From Noviherbaspirillum humi (GTDB taxonomy: Bacteria; Pseudomonadota; Gammaproteobacteria; Burkholderiales; Burkholderiaceae_D): a stretch of 64,000 bases of DNA. Of the stretch, positions 1-9,100 are shown one piece after another. The position numbers and the translations under genes were made by a program. Under the pieces are notes generated by a model that did no database searches, was not told the DNA's origin, and was given only the letters and a program-made list of their open reading frames with translations. The stretch's first letter is position 1; the number at the start of each line of letters is the position of its first letter. Location of the stretch: positions 41,986 to 105,985 of the forward strand of contig NZ_FZOT01000018.1 of NCBI RefSeq assembly GCF_900188095.1. The letters are read 5' to 3'.

Positions 1-110
1 AGCGAAGGGAAGGTCGGAGCGGGCCGGCGTCCTGGCTATGGAAATGGATGGCGCTATGCCAGCCCGGCAGGCCCGGGCATGCCGGGTCGTCAGCCCTGCG
101 GATGCCAGCC
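1..110. other. Window edge, no gene seen
   Basis: I see no supportable gene here. A G+C-rich inverted repeat (CCCGGCA at 63-69 pairing with TGCCGGG at 80-86) lies just past the stop codon of the minus-strand cupin gene and could form a hairpin in its transcript. There is no run of T after it, so I do not call it an intrinsic terminator. Confidence 0.3.
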
Positions 111-584
111 CTAAGGATGCTTGTGGATCGGATCGACCCAATGCACTTCCTGCGGCTTTTCCACCGCATCGATGTCGAGGTTGATCACCACCGCTTCATT
201 GTCGCTGCGCACCAGCACGCACTCCAGCGCCTCGTCGTCGCTGGCGTTGATCTCCTGGTGCGGCACGTAGGGCGGCACATAGATGAAATCGCCCGGCCCC
301 GCTTCGGCGGTGTATTCGAGGTGCTCGCCCCAGCGCATGCGCGCCTTGCCGCGCACCACGTAGATCACGCTCTCCAGCGCGCCGTGATGATGGGCGCCGG
401 TCTTGGCCTTGGCATGGATGGTGACGGTGCCGGCCCAGATCTTCTGCGCGCCGACGCGCGCATGATTGATGGCGGCGGCGCGGTGCATGCCGGGCGTCTG
501 CGCCGTGTTGGTGTCGAGGTTGTCGCCCTTGATGACGCGCACGCCGTCGTCGCGCCAGTCGTGGTGTCCGGTGTTCTCGCTCAT
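111..584 (-). CDS. Cupin-domain protein
   Basis: A 157-residue single-domain cupin. The metal-binding cupin motif 1 is visible as GAHHHGALESVIYVVRG, and motif 2 as PGDFIYVPPYVPHQEIN, giving the usual His-His-Glu-His ligand set. I chose the ATG at 584 because CAGGAGGAAGAC sits immediately upstream as a strong ribosome-binding site; an upstream start would add 13 residues that lack family character. Small cupins of this kind act on sugars, quercetin-like phenolics or keto acids, or simply bind ligands, and the sequence does not decide between these. It is divergent from the SnoaL-like gene at 724, with about 140 bp between the two starts. Substrate is unknown. Confidence 0.85.
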   Translation of the reverse strand: MSENTGHHDWRDDGVRVIKGDNLDTNTAQTPGMHRAAAINHARVGAQKIWAGTVTIHAKAKTGAHHHGALESVIYVVRGKARMRWGEHLEYTAEAGPGDFIYVPPYVPHQEINASDDEALECVLVRSDNEAVVINLDIDAVEKPQEVHWVDPIHKHP

Positions 585-723
585 GTCTTCCTCCTGTGCT
601 TGGCTATGCGTTCTGCGCTGCATGCGAGCTTACTGCCTCGGACCGCAGCGCGCCAGCGGGCGTATCATGCCGCGATGAGGCGCATGCCGGTCATGCAAGA
701 CATCATACAAGGAGGAGAAAGCG

Positions 724-1131
724 ATGACAGTCGAAGAACAAAGCAAGGCGGTGGTGCGGCTTTATGTCGATGCCTTCAACCGCGGCGACCTCGCCGCGCT
801 GCGCGACCTGCTGGCGGACGATGCGGAGATTCAGGGCGTGATGGGCAAGGGCCTGTTCGACAAGGTGGGGCCGATCTGGCGCCAGCTGATCGAAGGCTAT
901 GGCATGCAGCTGAAGATAGAAGGCATGATCGCCGAGGGCAATGTGGTGGCGGTGCGATATACCGAGTCCGGTGTGTTCCGCGCCCCGGCCTTCGGTCACG
1001 AGCCGACCGGCAAATCATATGAACTGGTCGCGATGGAGTGGATCGAGATCGCCGACGGCAAGATCAGGCGGCGTTGGGGAGCGCGCGATTCGGCGAGCCA
1101 GATGCGCCAGCTCGGACTGCTTATTTCCTGA
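724..1131 (+). CDS. SnoaL-like / NTF2-fold polyketide cyclase-type protein
   Basis: A 135-residue protein with the cone-shaped NTF2-like fold signature: an N-terminal helix starting VVRLYVDAFNRGDLAALRDLLADDA, then beta strands ending in WIEIADGKIRRRWGARD. This family covers ketosteroid isomerase relatives, SnoaL-type cyclases and many uncharacterised predicted ester cyclases. AAGGAGGAGAAAGCG directly precedes the ATG. It stands alone between the divergent cupin gene and the SOS-boxed operon. The function beyond the fold cannot be read from the sequence. Confidence 0.8.
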   Translation: MTVEEQSKAVVRLYVDAFNRGDLAALRDLLADDAEIQGVMGKGLFDKVGPIWRQLIEGYGMQLKIEGMIAEGNVVAVRYTESGVFRAPAFGHEPTGKSYELVAMEWIEIADGKIRRRWGARDSASQMRQLGLLIS

Positions 1132-1213
1132 CATTTCGGTATTTTCAGAGCGGCGCCGTGACCCGGATGTGTACCGGTCTTGGGCCTGGGGATGGAGTCG
1201 TTTTCACGTAAAA

Positions 1214-1233
1214 TACTGTATTCATATACAGTC
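1214..1233 (+). promoter_or_regulatory. LexA (SOS) box
   Basis: CTGTATTCATATACAG at 1216-1231 fits the gamma/betaproteobacterial LexA consensus CTGT-N8-ACAG exactly in both half sites, with an A+T-only centre apart from one C, and is flanked by TA on the left. It ends 14 bp before the ATG of the radical SAM gene, so LexA bound here would cover the promoter of the rSAM-UdgX operon. Confidence 0.85.
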
Positions 1234-1244
1234 ATTCACGCCCC

Positions 1245-2477
1245 ATGGAATTGACCGACAAGCTGGAAATCCTGGCCGACGCCGCCAAGTACGATGCGTC
1301 CTGCGCCAGCAGCGCCGCGCCGCGCCGCAGTTCACTGGGCAAGGATGGTTTGGGCGCCACCACGGGCAACGGCATCTGCCACAGCTATACGCCTGACGGC
1401 CGCTGCGTGTCGCTGCTCAAGATTCTGCTCACCAATTTCTGCCTCTACGACTGCCAGTACTGCGTCAACCGCCGCAGCAGCGACGTCCCGCGCGCCCGTT
1501 TCGCGGTGGAGGAGGTGGTCAAGCTGACCATCGATTTCTATCTTCGCAATTACATCGATGGCCTCTTCCTGAGCTCCGGCATCATCCGCTCGCCCGACTA
1601 CACCATGGAGCAGCTGGTGGAGGTGGCGCGCCAGCTGCGCGAGGTGCACCAGTTCCGCGGCTACATCCACCTGAAGACGATTCCCGACGCCTCGCCCGAG
1701 CTGATCGAGCGCGCCGGCCGCTATGCCGACCGGCTCAGCGTGAATATCGAGCTGCCGACCGAAAACTCGGTGGCACGGCTGGCGCCGGAAAAGAGCGTGC
1801 GCACCATCAAGCTGGCGATGGGTTCCATCCGCCGCAAGCTCGATGAAAAGGCGGAAGAGCCGAAGGCGCCACGCTTCGCCCCTGCCGGCCAGAGCACCCA
1901 GATGATCGTCGGCGCCGACAGCGCGGACGACAGCGCCATCCTGCACACCGCCGAGACGCTGTATTCCTCGTACAAGCTCAAGCGCGTCTACTACTCCGCC
2001 TTCAGCCCCATCCCGGCCGGCCCGAGCGTGCTGCCGCAGCGGCCGCCGCCCCTGCTGCGCGAACACCGGCTCTACCAGGCCGACTTCCTGGTGCGCGGCT
2101 ACGGCTTCCAGGCCAGCGAGCTGCTGCCGGGCAGCGGCAACCTGCCGCTGGACATCGATCCCAAGCTGGCCTGGGCGCTCAGCCACCGGGAGCATTTCCC
2201 CATGGACCTGAACCGGGCGGACGAGACCATGATCGCCCGCATTCCCGGCATCGGCCTGCGCAATGCGAAGCGGCTGGCCCAGCTGCGGCGCTCGCGGCGC
2301 ATCCGCTATGCCGACCTGACCAAGCTGCGCTGCGCCATGGACAAGCTCAAGCCCTTCATTGTCACCGCCGACTACCGGCCGGCGCAGGATAGCGCGCCGT
2401 CCGAACTGCTGCGCCGGGCGCTGGCCGACAAGACGCCGCAGATGGAGCTGTTTCCGGCGCTGCAGGAAGCGGCATGA
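1245..2477 (+). CDS. UDG-linked radical SAM protein, putative DNA modification/repair
   Basis: A 410-residue radical SAM enzyme of the family found next to uracil-DNA-glycosylase-like genes (annotated as putative DNA modification/repair radical SAM protein). The iron-sulfur-binding CX3CX2C motif is CLYDCQYC near residues 66-73. A helix-hairpin-helix segment follows near the C-terminus (LNRADETMIARIPGIGLRNA), as expected for a DNA-binding protein. The N-terminus MELTDKLEILADAAKYDASC is the family's conserved beginning, which supports this start even though no Shine-Dalgarno sequence precedes it. Its stop overlaps the start of the UdgX gene by 4 bp, so the two are translationally coupled. The LexA box just upstream indicates DNA-damage induction. 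The chemical reaction is not established for this family. Confidence 0.92.
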   Translation: MELTDKLEILADAAKYDASCASSAAPRRSSLGKDGLGATTGNGICHSYTPDGRCVSLLKILLTNFCLYDCQYCVNRRSSDVPRARFAVEEVVKLTIDFYLRNYIDGLFLSSGIIRSPDYTMEQLVEVARQLREVHQFRGYIHLKTIPDASPELIERAGRYADRLSVNIELPTENSVARLAPEKSVRTIKLAMGSIRRKLDEKAEEPKAPRFAPAGQSTQMIVGADSADDSAILHTAETLYSSYKLKRVYYSAFSPIPAGPSVLPQRPPPLLREHRLYQADFLVRGYGFQASELLPGSGNLPLDIDPKLAWALSHREHFPMDLNRADETMIARIPGIGLRNAKRLAQLRRSRRIRYADLTKLRCAMDKLKPFIVTADYRPAQDSAPSELLRRALADKTPQMELFPALQEAA

Positions 2478-3895
2478 GCCTGTCGGCATGCGCCGGAAAC
2501 TTCAACGATTGGCGCCAGGCCGCCCGCGGCCTGCTGCGCCGCGGCATCCCGCCGCACGAAGTGCAATGGTCGGATGGCCCGCAGGCGAACGATCTTTTCG
2601 CTATCTCCTCCAACCCACAGGCGCCCGAGGCGCAAGCCAGCATGCCGGCGGCCCAGGTGCCGCGCAAGCTGCTGGAACTGCTGGAAGAGGCCGCCTGCTT
2701 CCGGACGCCGGAGCGCTGGGCGTTGCTGTACCGGGTGCTGTGGCGCTGGACCAGCGGCGAGACGGAGGTGCTGTCGGCGGCCGACGAGGATGGCGCCCGG
2801 CTGCATGCCTGGGCCAAGGCGGTGCATCGGGAAGCGCACAAGATGGAAGCCTTTCTGCGCTTTCGCGAGCGCGCGCCGGAACTCGGCGCGCCGCGCTTCG
2901 TCGCCTGGTTCGAACCGGAGCACGACGTCCTGGCGCGGGTGGCGCGGCATTTCGCCCACCGCATGGGCCGCAGCACCTGGCTGATCGCCACGCCGCGCGG
3001 CATCGCCTGCTGGGATGGCGAGCGGCTGGAGGTCGATCCGGAAGCCGCCGGCACGCCGCCCGACGGTGAGGACCGGGCCGAGGCGCTGTGGCTGACCTAC
3101 TACCGCAGCACCTTCAATCCGGCGCGACTGAACACCTCTGCGATGGAGATGCATATGCCCGTGCGCTACTGGAAGAATCTGCCGGAAAGCAAGCTCATTC
3201 CCGATCTCGTCAGCCAGGCCGGCAGCGGCGCGCGCAAGGTGGCGCAGGCGCGCGGCGTCGGCGCGCGGCAGGGCGCGACCATCGATATCCAACCGGAAGC
3301 GGCGCAGCCGGAACGCGAGGCGCCGACCTCGCTCGACCAGTGCCGCCGCTGCGAGCTGTGGCGCAACGCCACCCAGGGCGTGCCCGGCGAAGGCCCGGCC
3401 AGCGCGCGCATCATGCTGGTCGGCGAACAGCCCGGCGACCAGGAAGACCTGCAGGGCCATCCCTTCGTCGGCCCGGCCGGCAAGCTGCTCGACAGCGCGA
3501 TGAGCAAGGCCGGACTGGACCGGAACACGGTCTATCTCACCAACGCCGTCAAGCATTTCAAGTGGGAGCCGCGCGGCAAGCGGCGCCTGCACAAGACGCC
3601 GGCGCAGAAGGAAGTGGACGCCTGCAGCTACTGGCTGGAGCAGGAAGTCGCCCAGGTCGGGCCGGAGGTTATCGTGGTGCTCGGCAGCACGGCGCTGAAA
3701 TCGGTGCTGCATACCGGCAAGGCCGGGCTCACCGAACTCATCGGCAAGCCTTTCGAGCACGAAGGCCGCTGGATCGTGGCGACCTATCATCCCTCCTATG
3801 TGCTGCGGGTGCCGGACGAGGAGGCGAAGGCGAGGGCGTTCGAGGCGCTGGTGGAGGCCTTCCAGATCGCGCAGGAAAAGGCCAGGCGGCACTGA
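2474..3895 (+). CDS. UdgX-family uracil-DNA-binding protein fused to DUF4130 (rSAM-linked) domain
   Basis: A 473-residue two-domain protein. Residues about 1-240 match the rSAM-linked DNA-metabolism domain (DUF4130-type; MPVRYWKNLPESKLIP is visible). Residues about 280-470 are a family-4-like uracil-DNA glycosylase fold with motif GEQPGDQED at 317-325 and HPSYVLR from 439. The insertion KRRLHKTP with His373 is the hallmark of UdgX, in which the equivalent histidine links covalently to the abasic sugar after uracil excision. It overlaps the radical SAM gene by 4 bp and shares its SOS-boxed promoter. Inference: the pair deals with deaminated or modified bases after damage. Excision by this particular protein is not demonstrated. 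Confidence 0.92.
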   Translation: MSLSACAGNFNDWRQAARGLLRRGIPPHEVQWSDGPQANDLFAISSNPQAPEAQASMPAAQVPRKLLELLEEAACFRTPERWALLYRVLWRWTSGETEVLSAADEDGARLHAWAKAVHREAHKMEAFLRFRERAPELGAPRFVAWFEPEHDVLARVARHFAHRMGRSTWLIATPRGIACWDGERLEVDPEAAGTPPDGEDRAEALWLTYYRSTFNPARLNTSAMEMHMPVRYWKNLPESKLIPDLVSQAGSGARKVAQARGVGARQGATIDIQPEAAQPEREAPTSLDQCRRCELWRNATQGVPGEGPASARIMLVGEQPGDQEDLQGHPFVGPAGKLLDSAMSKAGLDRNTVYLTNAVKHFKWEPRGKRRLHKTPAQKEVDACSYWLEQEVAQVGPEVIVVLGSTALKSVLHTGKAGLTELIGKPFEHEGRWIVATYHPSYVLRVPDEEAKARAFEALVEAFQIAQEKARRH

Positions 3896-3973
3896 TTGCC
3901 GCCGGCGCTGGCACGGCTTTCACCATTTCCCGTCCGTCGCCGCGGCATGAATGATGGCGCCCAACGCCCGGCG

Positions 3974-5728
3974 TTACTTCGCAAAGCCATCCCACACCAT
4001 CAGGTGTCCGGTGCTCGTGCCGGCCGCTCCGCCGCCGCCCGTCAGCGATTGCAGCGAATTGTGGAGGGCAAAGGGCAGCAGGCGGCCCACCGAAGCGAGG
4101 GCGGCGACGCCTCCCGAAGCCGCCACGGCGCGTCCATCGCCGTTGCCGCCGTCGGCCGGCGTGATCCATAGCCGCCGCGTGGCGAAATCCGGCGAGACCA
4201 CGAGCACGAACGGGTCGCCGCCGGCGTAAGCGGCGAGCGTCTTGCCGTTGATGCTCAGGCTGGTCCGGTTGGCAATCGCATAAGCGGCGTTCCCCGCGAC
4301 GTACACGTTGCCTGCCTCGTCCGCGGCGAGTCCTCTCGGAAAGATGGAATTGCCCTTGCCGCTTCCGAGGCGGGTCAATAGCAGCTGTCCTTTCTCCGGC
4401 GTTCCGGTGGCGGGATTCAGCCGGGCGAAATAAGTGATGTGATTGGAGGCGGTGTTGTACTCGGTGTTGTAGCTGTCATTCGCAACATTGGGGGCCGGTT
4501 TGGAGAGGTCGGTCGGCAGCCAGCGGTAGATGGTGTTGCCGCCCGCGCTCTCCCCTGCGAAGTAGAGCTTGCCGTCCCGCCCCATCGCCACCCGCAGGCC
4601 GCGCGTGTCGGCGCAATTGCTGCCGGCGCCTGCCTCATCCTTGGACCAGTCCCACGCCTTCCAGGCGGCGGCGCCGGCAAGGGTATAGCTGCGTATCCAG
4701 GCAACCTGCAGCTGGCTGCAGGGCGCGCCGTTGCGCTGCGCGAAGCCGGTGACGAAGACGAGCCCGCTCGCGCTGTCGATGGCCACATCGTTCACGGCGG
4801 AATCGCCGAAGGCTCTCTCGAATTTGAGCTGGCCTTGAGGATCGAACACCCGCAGCGTCTTGCCGAAGAGCGCTGCCGCATGGCCATCCTCTGCAATCGC
4901 CACCCGCTGCGCCGCGCCGCCGGAGGTGTGCTTCCATCGCACCGTTTTTCCATCGGCGCCTGCCACCACCACGCCGGCATCGGAGGCGATCGCCATGTCG
5001 CCGTTTGCCCGCCGCAACGCGAGGTCGCTTACCAGACCTCCGACTCGGATGACGGCCAGGACCGTGGTGCCGCTCGCGTTCAGTCTAAGCACGGCTCCGC
5101 CGGTGCCGCCGCCGATCAGGTCCACGGCCGTTCGGGCGAAGTCGGTGCCGGTAAAGCGACCGCCAACGAGCAGGGAGCAGTTCGTGTCGATCTCGACGGC
5201 ATTCGCTTCATCCTGCGCACCCATGCCCAGGTAGGTGGCCGCACGCGTATTGAGGGACGAAGCGTTCGACGGCGGCGACAGCGTGCCGGGGCAACCTGTC
5301 GCGGGCACGGCGGCGGCTGTGCCGCCCTGGCCAGCGGACGGCGTATAACCGGTCGTCGCAATGGGCGAGGTCGTCGCCATGCCGCCGGGCGTGTTGGCGG
5401 CGGCGAAGGGGCTGCCCGAGGCATTGCCGCCCTGCGTGCTTCCGGCGGGCGTGCCCGATGCCGCCGGTGCGGATGCCTGCGCGATGCTTCCCGGGCCGGC
5501 GGTCGCGCCGGGGTTGGACAGGCCCGCCGAATCGCCCCCTGGCACGCTTCCCCCGGCAGAAGGCGAATTTCCCGTTGCAGCGACGGGCGGAGCGGTTCCC
5601 GTGTTTTCAATCGCGATGTTCGTGGCGTCGCCCGCCGGCTTGCCGTTTTGTTCTCCACCGCCGCCGCAGGCGGACAGCAGAGTGAGGATGGCGAATGCGG
5701 AACAGGTAAGCCGGAAATGCCGATGCAT
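3974..5728 (-). CDS. Outer-membrane-type lipoprotein with low-complexity linker and beta-propeller-like body
   Basis: A 584-residue lipoprotein. The signal peptide ends in the lipobox LLSACGG with Cys21 as lipidation site. Residues about 22-145 are a Gly/Ser/Ala/Thr/Pro-rich tether. The rest is made of repeated beta-strand segments (DVAIDSASGLVFVTG, LAADEAGNVYVAGNA, GLRVAMGRDGKLYFAG) typical of SBBP/NHL-type beta-propellers. The ATG at 5728 is chosen because the signal peptide starts there; an upstream TTG would add only four residues. It converges with the UdgX gene and is divergent from the PAS-GGDEF-EAL gene. A surface or periplasmic binding role is likely; the ligand is unknown. Confidence 0.75.
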   Translation of the reverse strand: MHRHFRLTCSAFAILTLLSACGGGGEQNGKPAGDATNIAIENTGTAPPVAATGNSPSAGGSVPGGDSAGLSNPGATAGPGSIAQASAPAASGTPAGSTQGGNASGSPFAAANTPGGMATTSPIATTGYTPSAGQGGTAAAVPATGCPGTLSPPSNASSLNTRAATYLGMGAQDEANAVEIDTNCSLLVGGRFTGTDFARTAVDLIGGGTGGAVLRLNASGTTVLAVIRVGGLVSDLALRRANGDMAIASDAGVVVAGADGKTVRWKHTSGGAAQRVAIAEDGHAAALFGKTLRVFDPQGQLKFERAFGDSAVNDVAIDSASGLVFVTGFAQRNGAPCSQLQVAWIRSYTLAGAAAWKAWDWSKDEAGAGSNCADTRGLRVAMGRDGKLYFAGESAGGNTIYRWLPTDLSKPAPNVANDSYNTEYNTASNHITYFARLNPATGTPEKGQLLLTRLGSGKGNSIFPRGLAADEAGNVYVAGNAAYAIANRTSLSINGKTLAAYAGGDPFVLVVSPDFATRRLWITPADGGNGDGRAVAASGGVAALASVGRLLPFALHNSLQSLTGGGGAAGTSTGHLMVWDGFAK

Positions 5729-6108
5729 GACTACTCCCAAAGAAAAGCAGGTGTGAGGTGGAAAAGAAGGCTGTCTTCACCGAGGGATGGAGCTGGAGCG
5801 GGAAATCAGCGGTGATGTGACGCGCGGGGCGTTTGACGGCGTACCAGCGCATCCACCGTGGGCAGAAACGCAACCACCATGCCATTGCAGGCAGATGTTC
5901 CAGCGTCGTCGCTGTTTTAAGCCTGCATGTTTTTCTGCCTCGTGCCGAAGTACCTGTTCCGGGATCGGGCAGCAGCGGCCCGGTATTGGTCAATTCGTCT
6001 ATAGAAAATTGGCCGGCGGCCATGTAAGCTTGCTTCCCGGAAAAAGTGCGTCCTTCGTACATCAAATCAGAACCAGCCAGACGCCGAGAAGCGAGCAACC
6101 GAATCACG
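5729..6108. other. Divergent intergenic region
   Basis: About 380 bp between the minus-strand lipoprotein gene and the plus-strand diguanylate cyclase gene. It should hold both promoters, but I see no convincing -35/-10 pair, operator palindrome or terminator. GTG at 6046 opens the frame of the downstream gene 21 codons earlier than the start I prefer. Confidence 0.4.
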
Positions 6109-9100
6109 ATGAACAATCCTTGCCCGGGAGGCTGGCCCGCCCCCCTGTTGCAGCAACTTGCCGAATCCGCCATCAAGCTGGTCTGGATGACCGATGCCGA
6201 TGGCGTTTGCATCTATCTCAATCCCGAGGTGGCCGCGCTGTATGGCGACCCGGCCGATTTCCGGCTGTCCGACTGGACGGCGGCGATGCACCCGGACGAC
6301 CGCGAGCGTATCGCGCCGATGTATCGGCAGGCGGTGGCTGAGCGCCGCGAGTACCAGGTCGAGTACCGCATCGCGCTGAAGCCGGGCGAGGTGCGCTGGG
6401 TGCGCGGATCGGGCGCGCCGCGCTGGTCGGCGCAGGGCGAGTTTCTCGGCTATGTGGGCGCCATCATCGATACCACCAGCCATCACGCCGCCCTGGACCG
6501 GCTGGCCAAGAGCGAGGAAGCCCACCGCCTGCTCACCGAGAACAGCAGCGACCTGATCAGCCACCATGCGCCCGACAGCGGCGTCTATCTGTATGCGTCG
6601 CCCTCGGCCACGCGCATGCTCGGCTTCGAGCCGTCGGAACTGCTCGGCACCCGGGTCTACGATTATCTGCATCCGGACGACGAGACGCTGGTGCGTGCCG
6701 AAGTCCTGCGCCAGGCGAAGAGCGGCGATGCCAGCCAGCTGGTGGAGTTCCGCGTGCGGCACAAGGACGGGCACTACATCTGGGTGAGCACGAATGCCCG
6801 CGTCCTGCTGCATCATGTGACGGGCGAGAAGCTCGGCACCGTGGCGGTCACGCGCGACGTGACCGCGCAGCGCGCCGCCCGGGAGGCGCTGCGCCGCAGC
6901 GAGGCGCGCTTTCGCAGCCTGACCGACCTTTCCTCCGATTGGTATTGGGAAACCGACGCCGAAGGCCGATTCACCTTCGTCTCGGAAGGCCTGCAGCGGC
7001 TGTTCGACCTCGCGCCCGAGGAAGTGCTCGGCCATACCCGCATCGAGCGTGCGGCGGACCGCGACCAGCCGGGGTTGATCCAGTACCAGAAAATGATCGA
7101 CGCGAGGCTGCCCTTCCGCGACCTGGCGTATTCGGTTTTCGTCCAGTCCAAAGGCACGGTGCGGCATTCGTCGATCTCCGGCGAGCCGGTATTCGAGGAT
7201 GGCCGCTTCCTGGGTTACCGCGGCGTGGGCCGCGACATCAGCGAGCAGATCGAGCTGGCGCAGCAGCTGTCGCGCCTGGCGGAGGAAAACCGGGCGCTGA
7301 TCGAGAATTCGCTCGACATCATGGCGCTGCTGGACGCGGAAGGGCGCTTCCTGCGGCTGAACCGGGCAACGCTGGACATCCTCGGCTACGCGCCGCAGGA
7401 CATGCTGGGCAAGCGCTACATCGAATTCCTCGTGCCGGACGATATCGCGCGCACCCGCGCGGTCGATGCCGGCCTGCGCACCGGCAGCAACACGGTGCAG
7501 AATTTCGAGACGCGCTGGATCAAGCGCTGTGGCGGCATCGTCCATCTCTCGCTCTCGGTGCGCTGGGCCGACGACCAGAAGATGATGTACGCCACCGCCC
7601 GCGACATTACCGAAGCCCACCTCACCCGGGCCGCGCTGGACAAATCGAGCGACCGCATGGCTTCCATCCTGGAGAGCATCGGCGATGCCTTCTTCGCGCT
7701 CGACCGCGACTGGCGCGCGGTGTACGTCAACCAGAAGACCGCCGACTTCATCGGCCAGCCGCGCGATTCGTTGATCGGAAAGGTTTTGTGGGATGCCGTG
7801 CCGCACATCCGCAATTCCGTCTTCATGGAGTACTACCGCCGCGCGATGGACGAGGGCCAGCCTTCCTTCTTCGAGGCGTATTGGATGCCCGCCGGCGCCT
7901 GGTGCGATGTGCGGGTGTATCCGAACGAGGATGGCATCTCGGTCTACTTCCACGACATCACCGCCCGTCGCGAGGCGGAACAAACCCTGCGCGCCAGCGA
8001 GGAACGCTTCCGCAAGGTGATCGAGATGACGCCGTCCGGCTATGTGCTGGGAGACGCCACCGGCCTCATCCTCGATGCCAATCCGGCGCTGTGCGAGATG
8101 GCGGGCTACCGCCGCGAGGAACTGGTCGGCCGGCATCTGCAAACGCTGCTGCCGGTCTGCCCCTGCGGCGGCGCGCTGTTCGAACGCGGCGGCGTCAGCT
8201 CGGTGCATGGCCGCGAAGCTATCGTGCGCCACCAGGATGGCCGGGATCTCTTCGTTCTGGTCAATGCCAACATCGAGCGCGATGCCGACGGCAACGGCTT
8301 GTCCATCACCGCCTTCGTCACCGACATCACCGAGCGCAAGCGCGCCGAGGGCCGGCTGCGCGAACTCGCGACGCACGACAGCCTGACCGGCCTGCCGAAC
8401 CGGGCGCTGCTGTCGGAACGGCTGCAGTCCATGCTCGCCATCGCCGGCGAGCGACTGCCGGTGGCGGTGATGTTCATCGACCTCGACCGCTTCAAGGAAG
8501 TCAACGACTCCATGGGCCACACGCCGGGCGACGAGCTGCTCAACGAAGTGGCGCGCCGGCTGCGCGGCAATCTCCGTCCGGACGACGTGGTGGCCCGGCT
8601 CGGCGGCGACGAATTCGTCGTCGCCGCGCCTTGCAGCCAAGGCGACGTGTCGGCCGCCCGCATCGTCGAGAAGCTGTTCGCCGCGCTGGCCGAACCGATG
8701 CACATCGGCGGCCATGAAGTGTTCGTCCGCGCTTCGGTCGGCATTGCGATGTATCCGCGCGACGGCGTGACGAAAGAGCACCTGCTGCAGAACGCCGATA
8801 CCGCCATGTACCGCGCCAAGGCGGCAGGCCGCAACGGCTATTGCTTCTTTGCTTCCGAAATGAGCGCCGACGCCAAGCGCCGGCTGATGATAGAGAGCTC
8901 GCTGCACCGGGCGCTGGAGCGAAACGAGTTCGAGCTGTACTACCAGCCCAAGCTGAACCTGCACAGCATGGAAGTCACCGGCATGGAAGCGCTGCTGCGC
9001 TGGCGCCACCCGCAGCTGGGCATGGTGCCGCCGCTGGACTTCATTCCGATCGCCGAGGAAGCCGGCTTCATCGAGCAGATCGGCGCCTGGGTGCTGGCCG

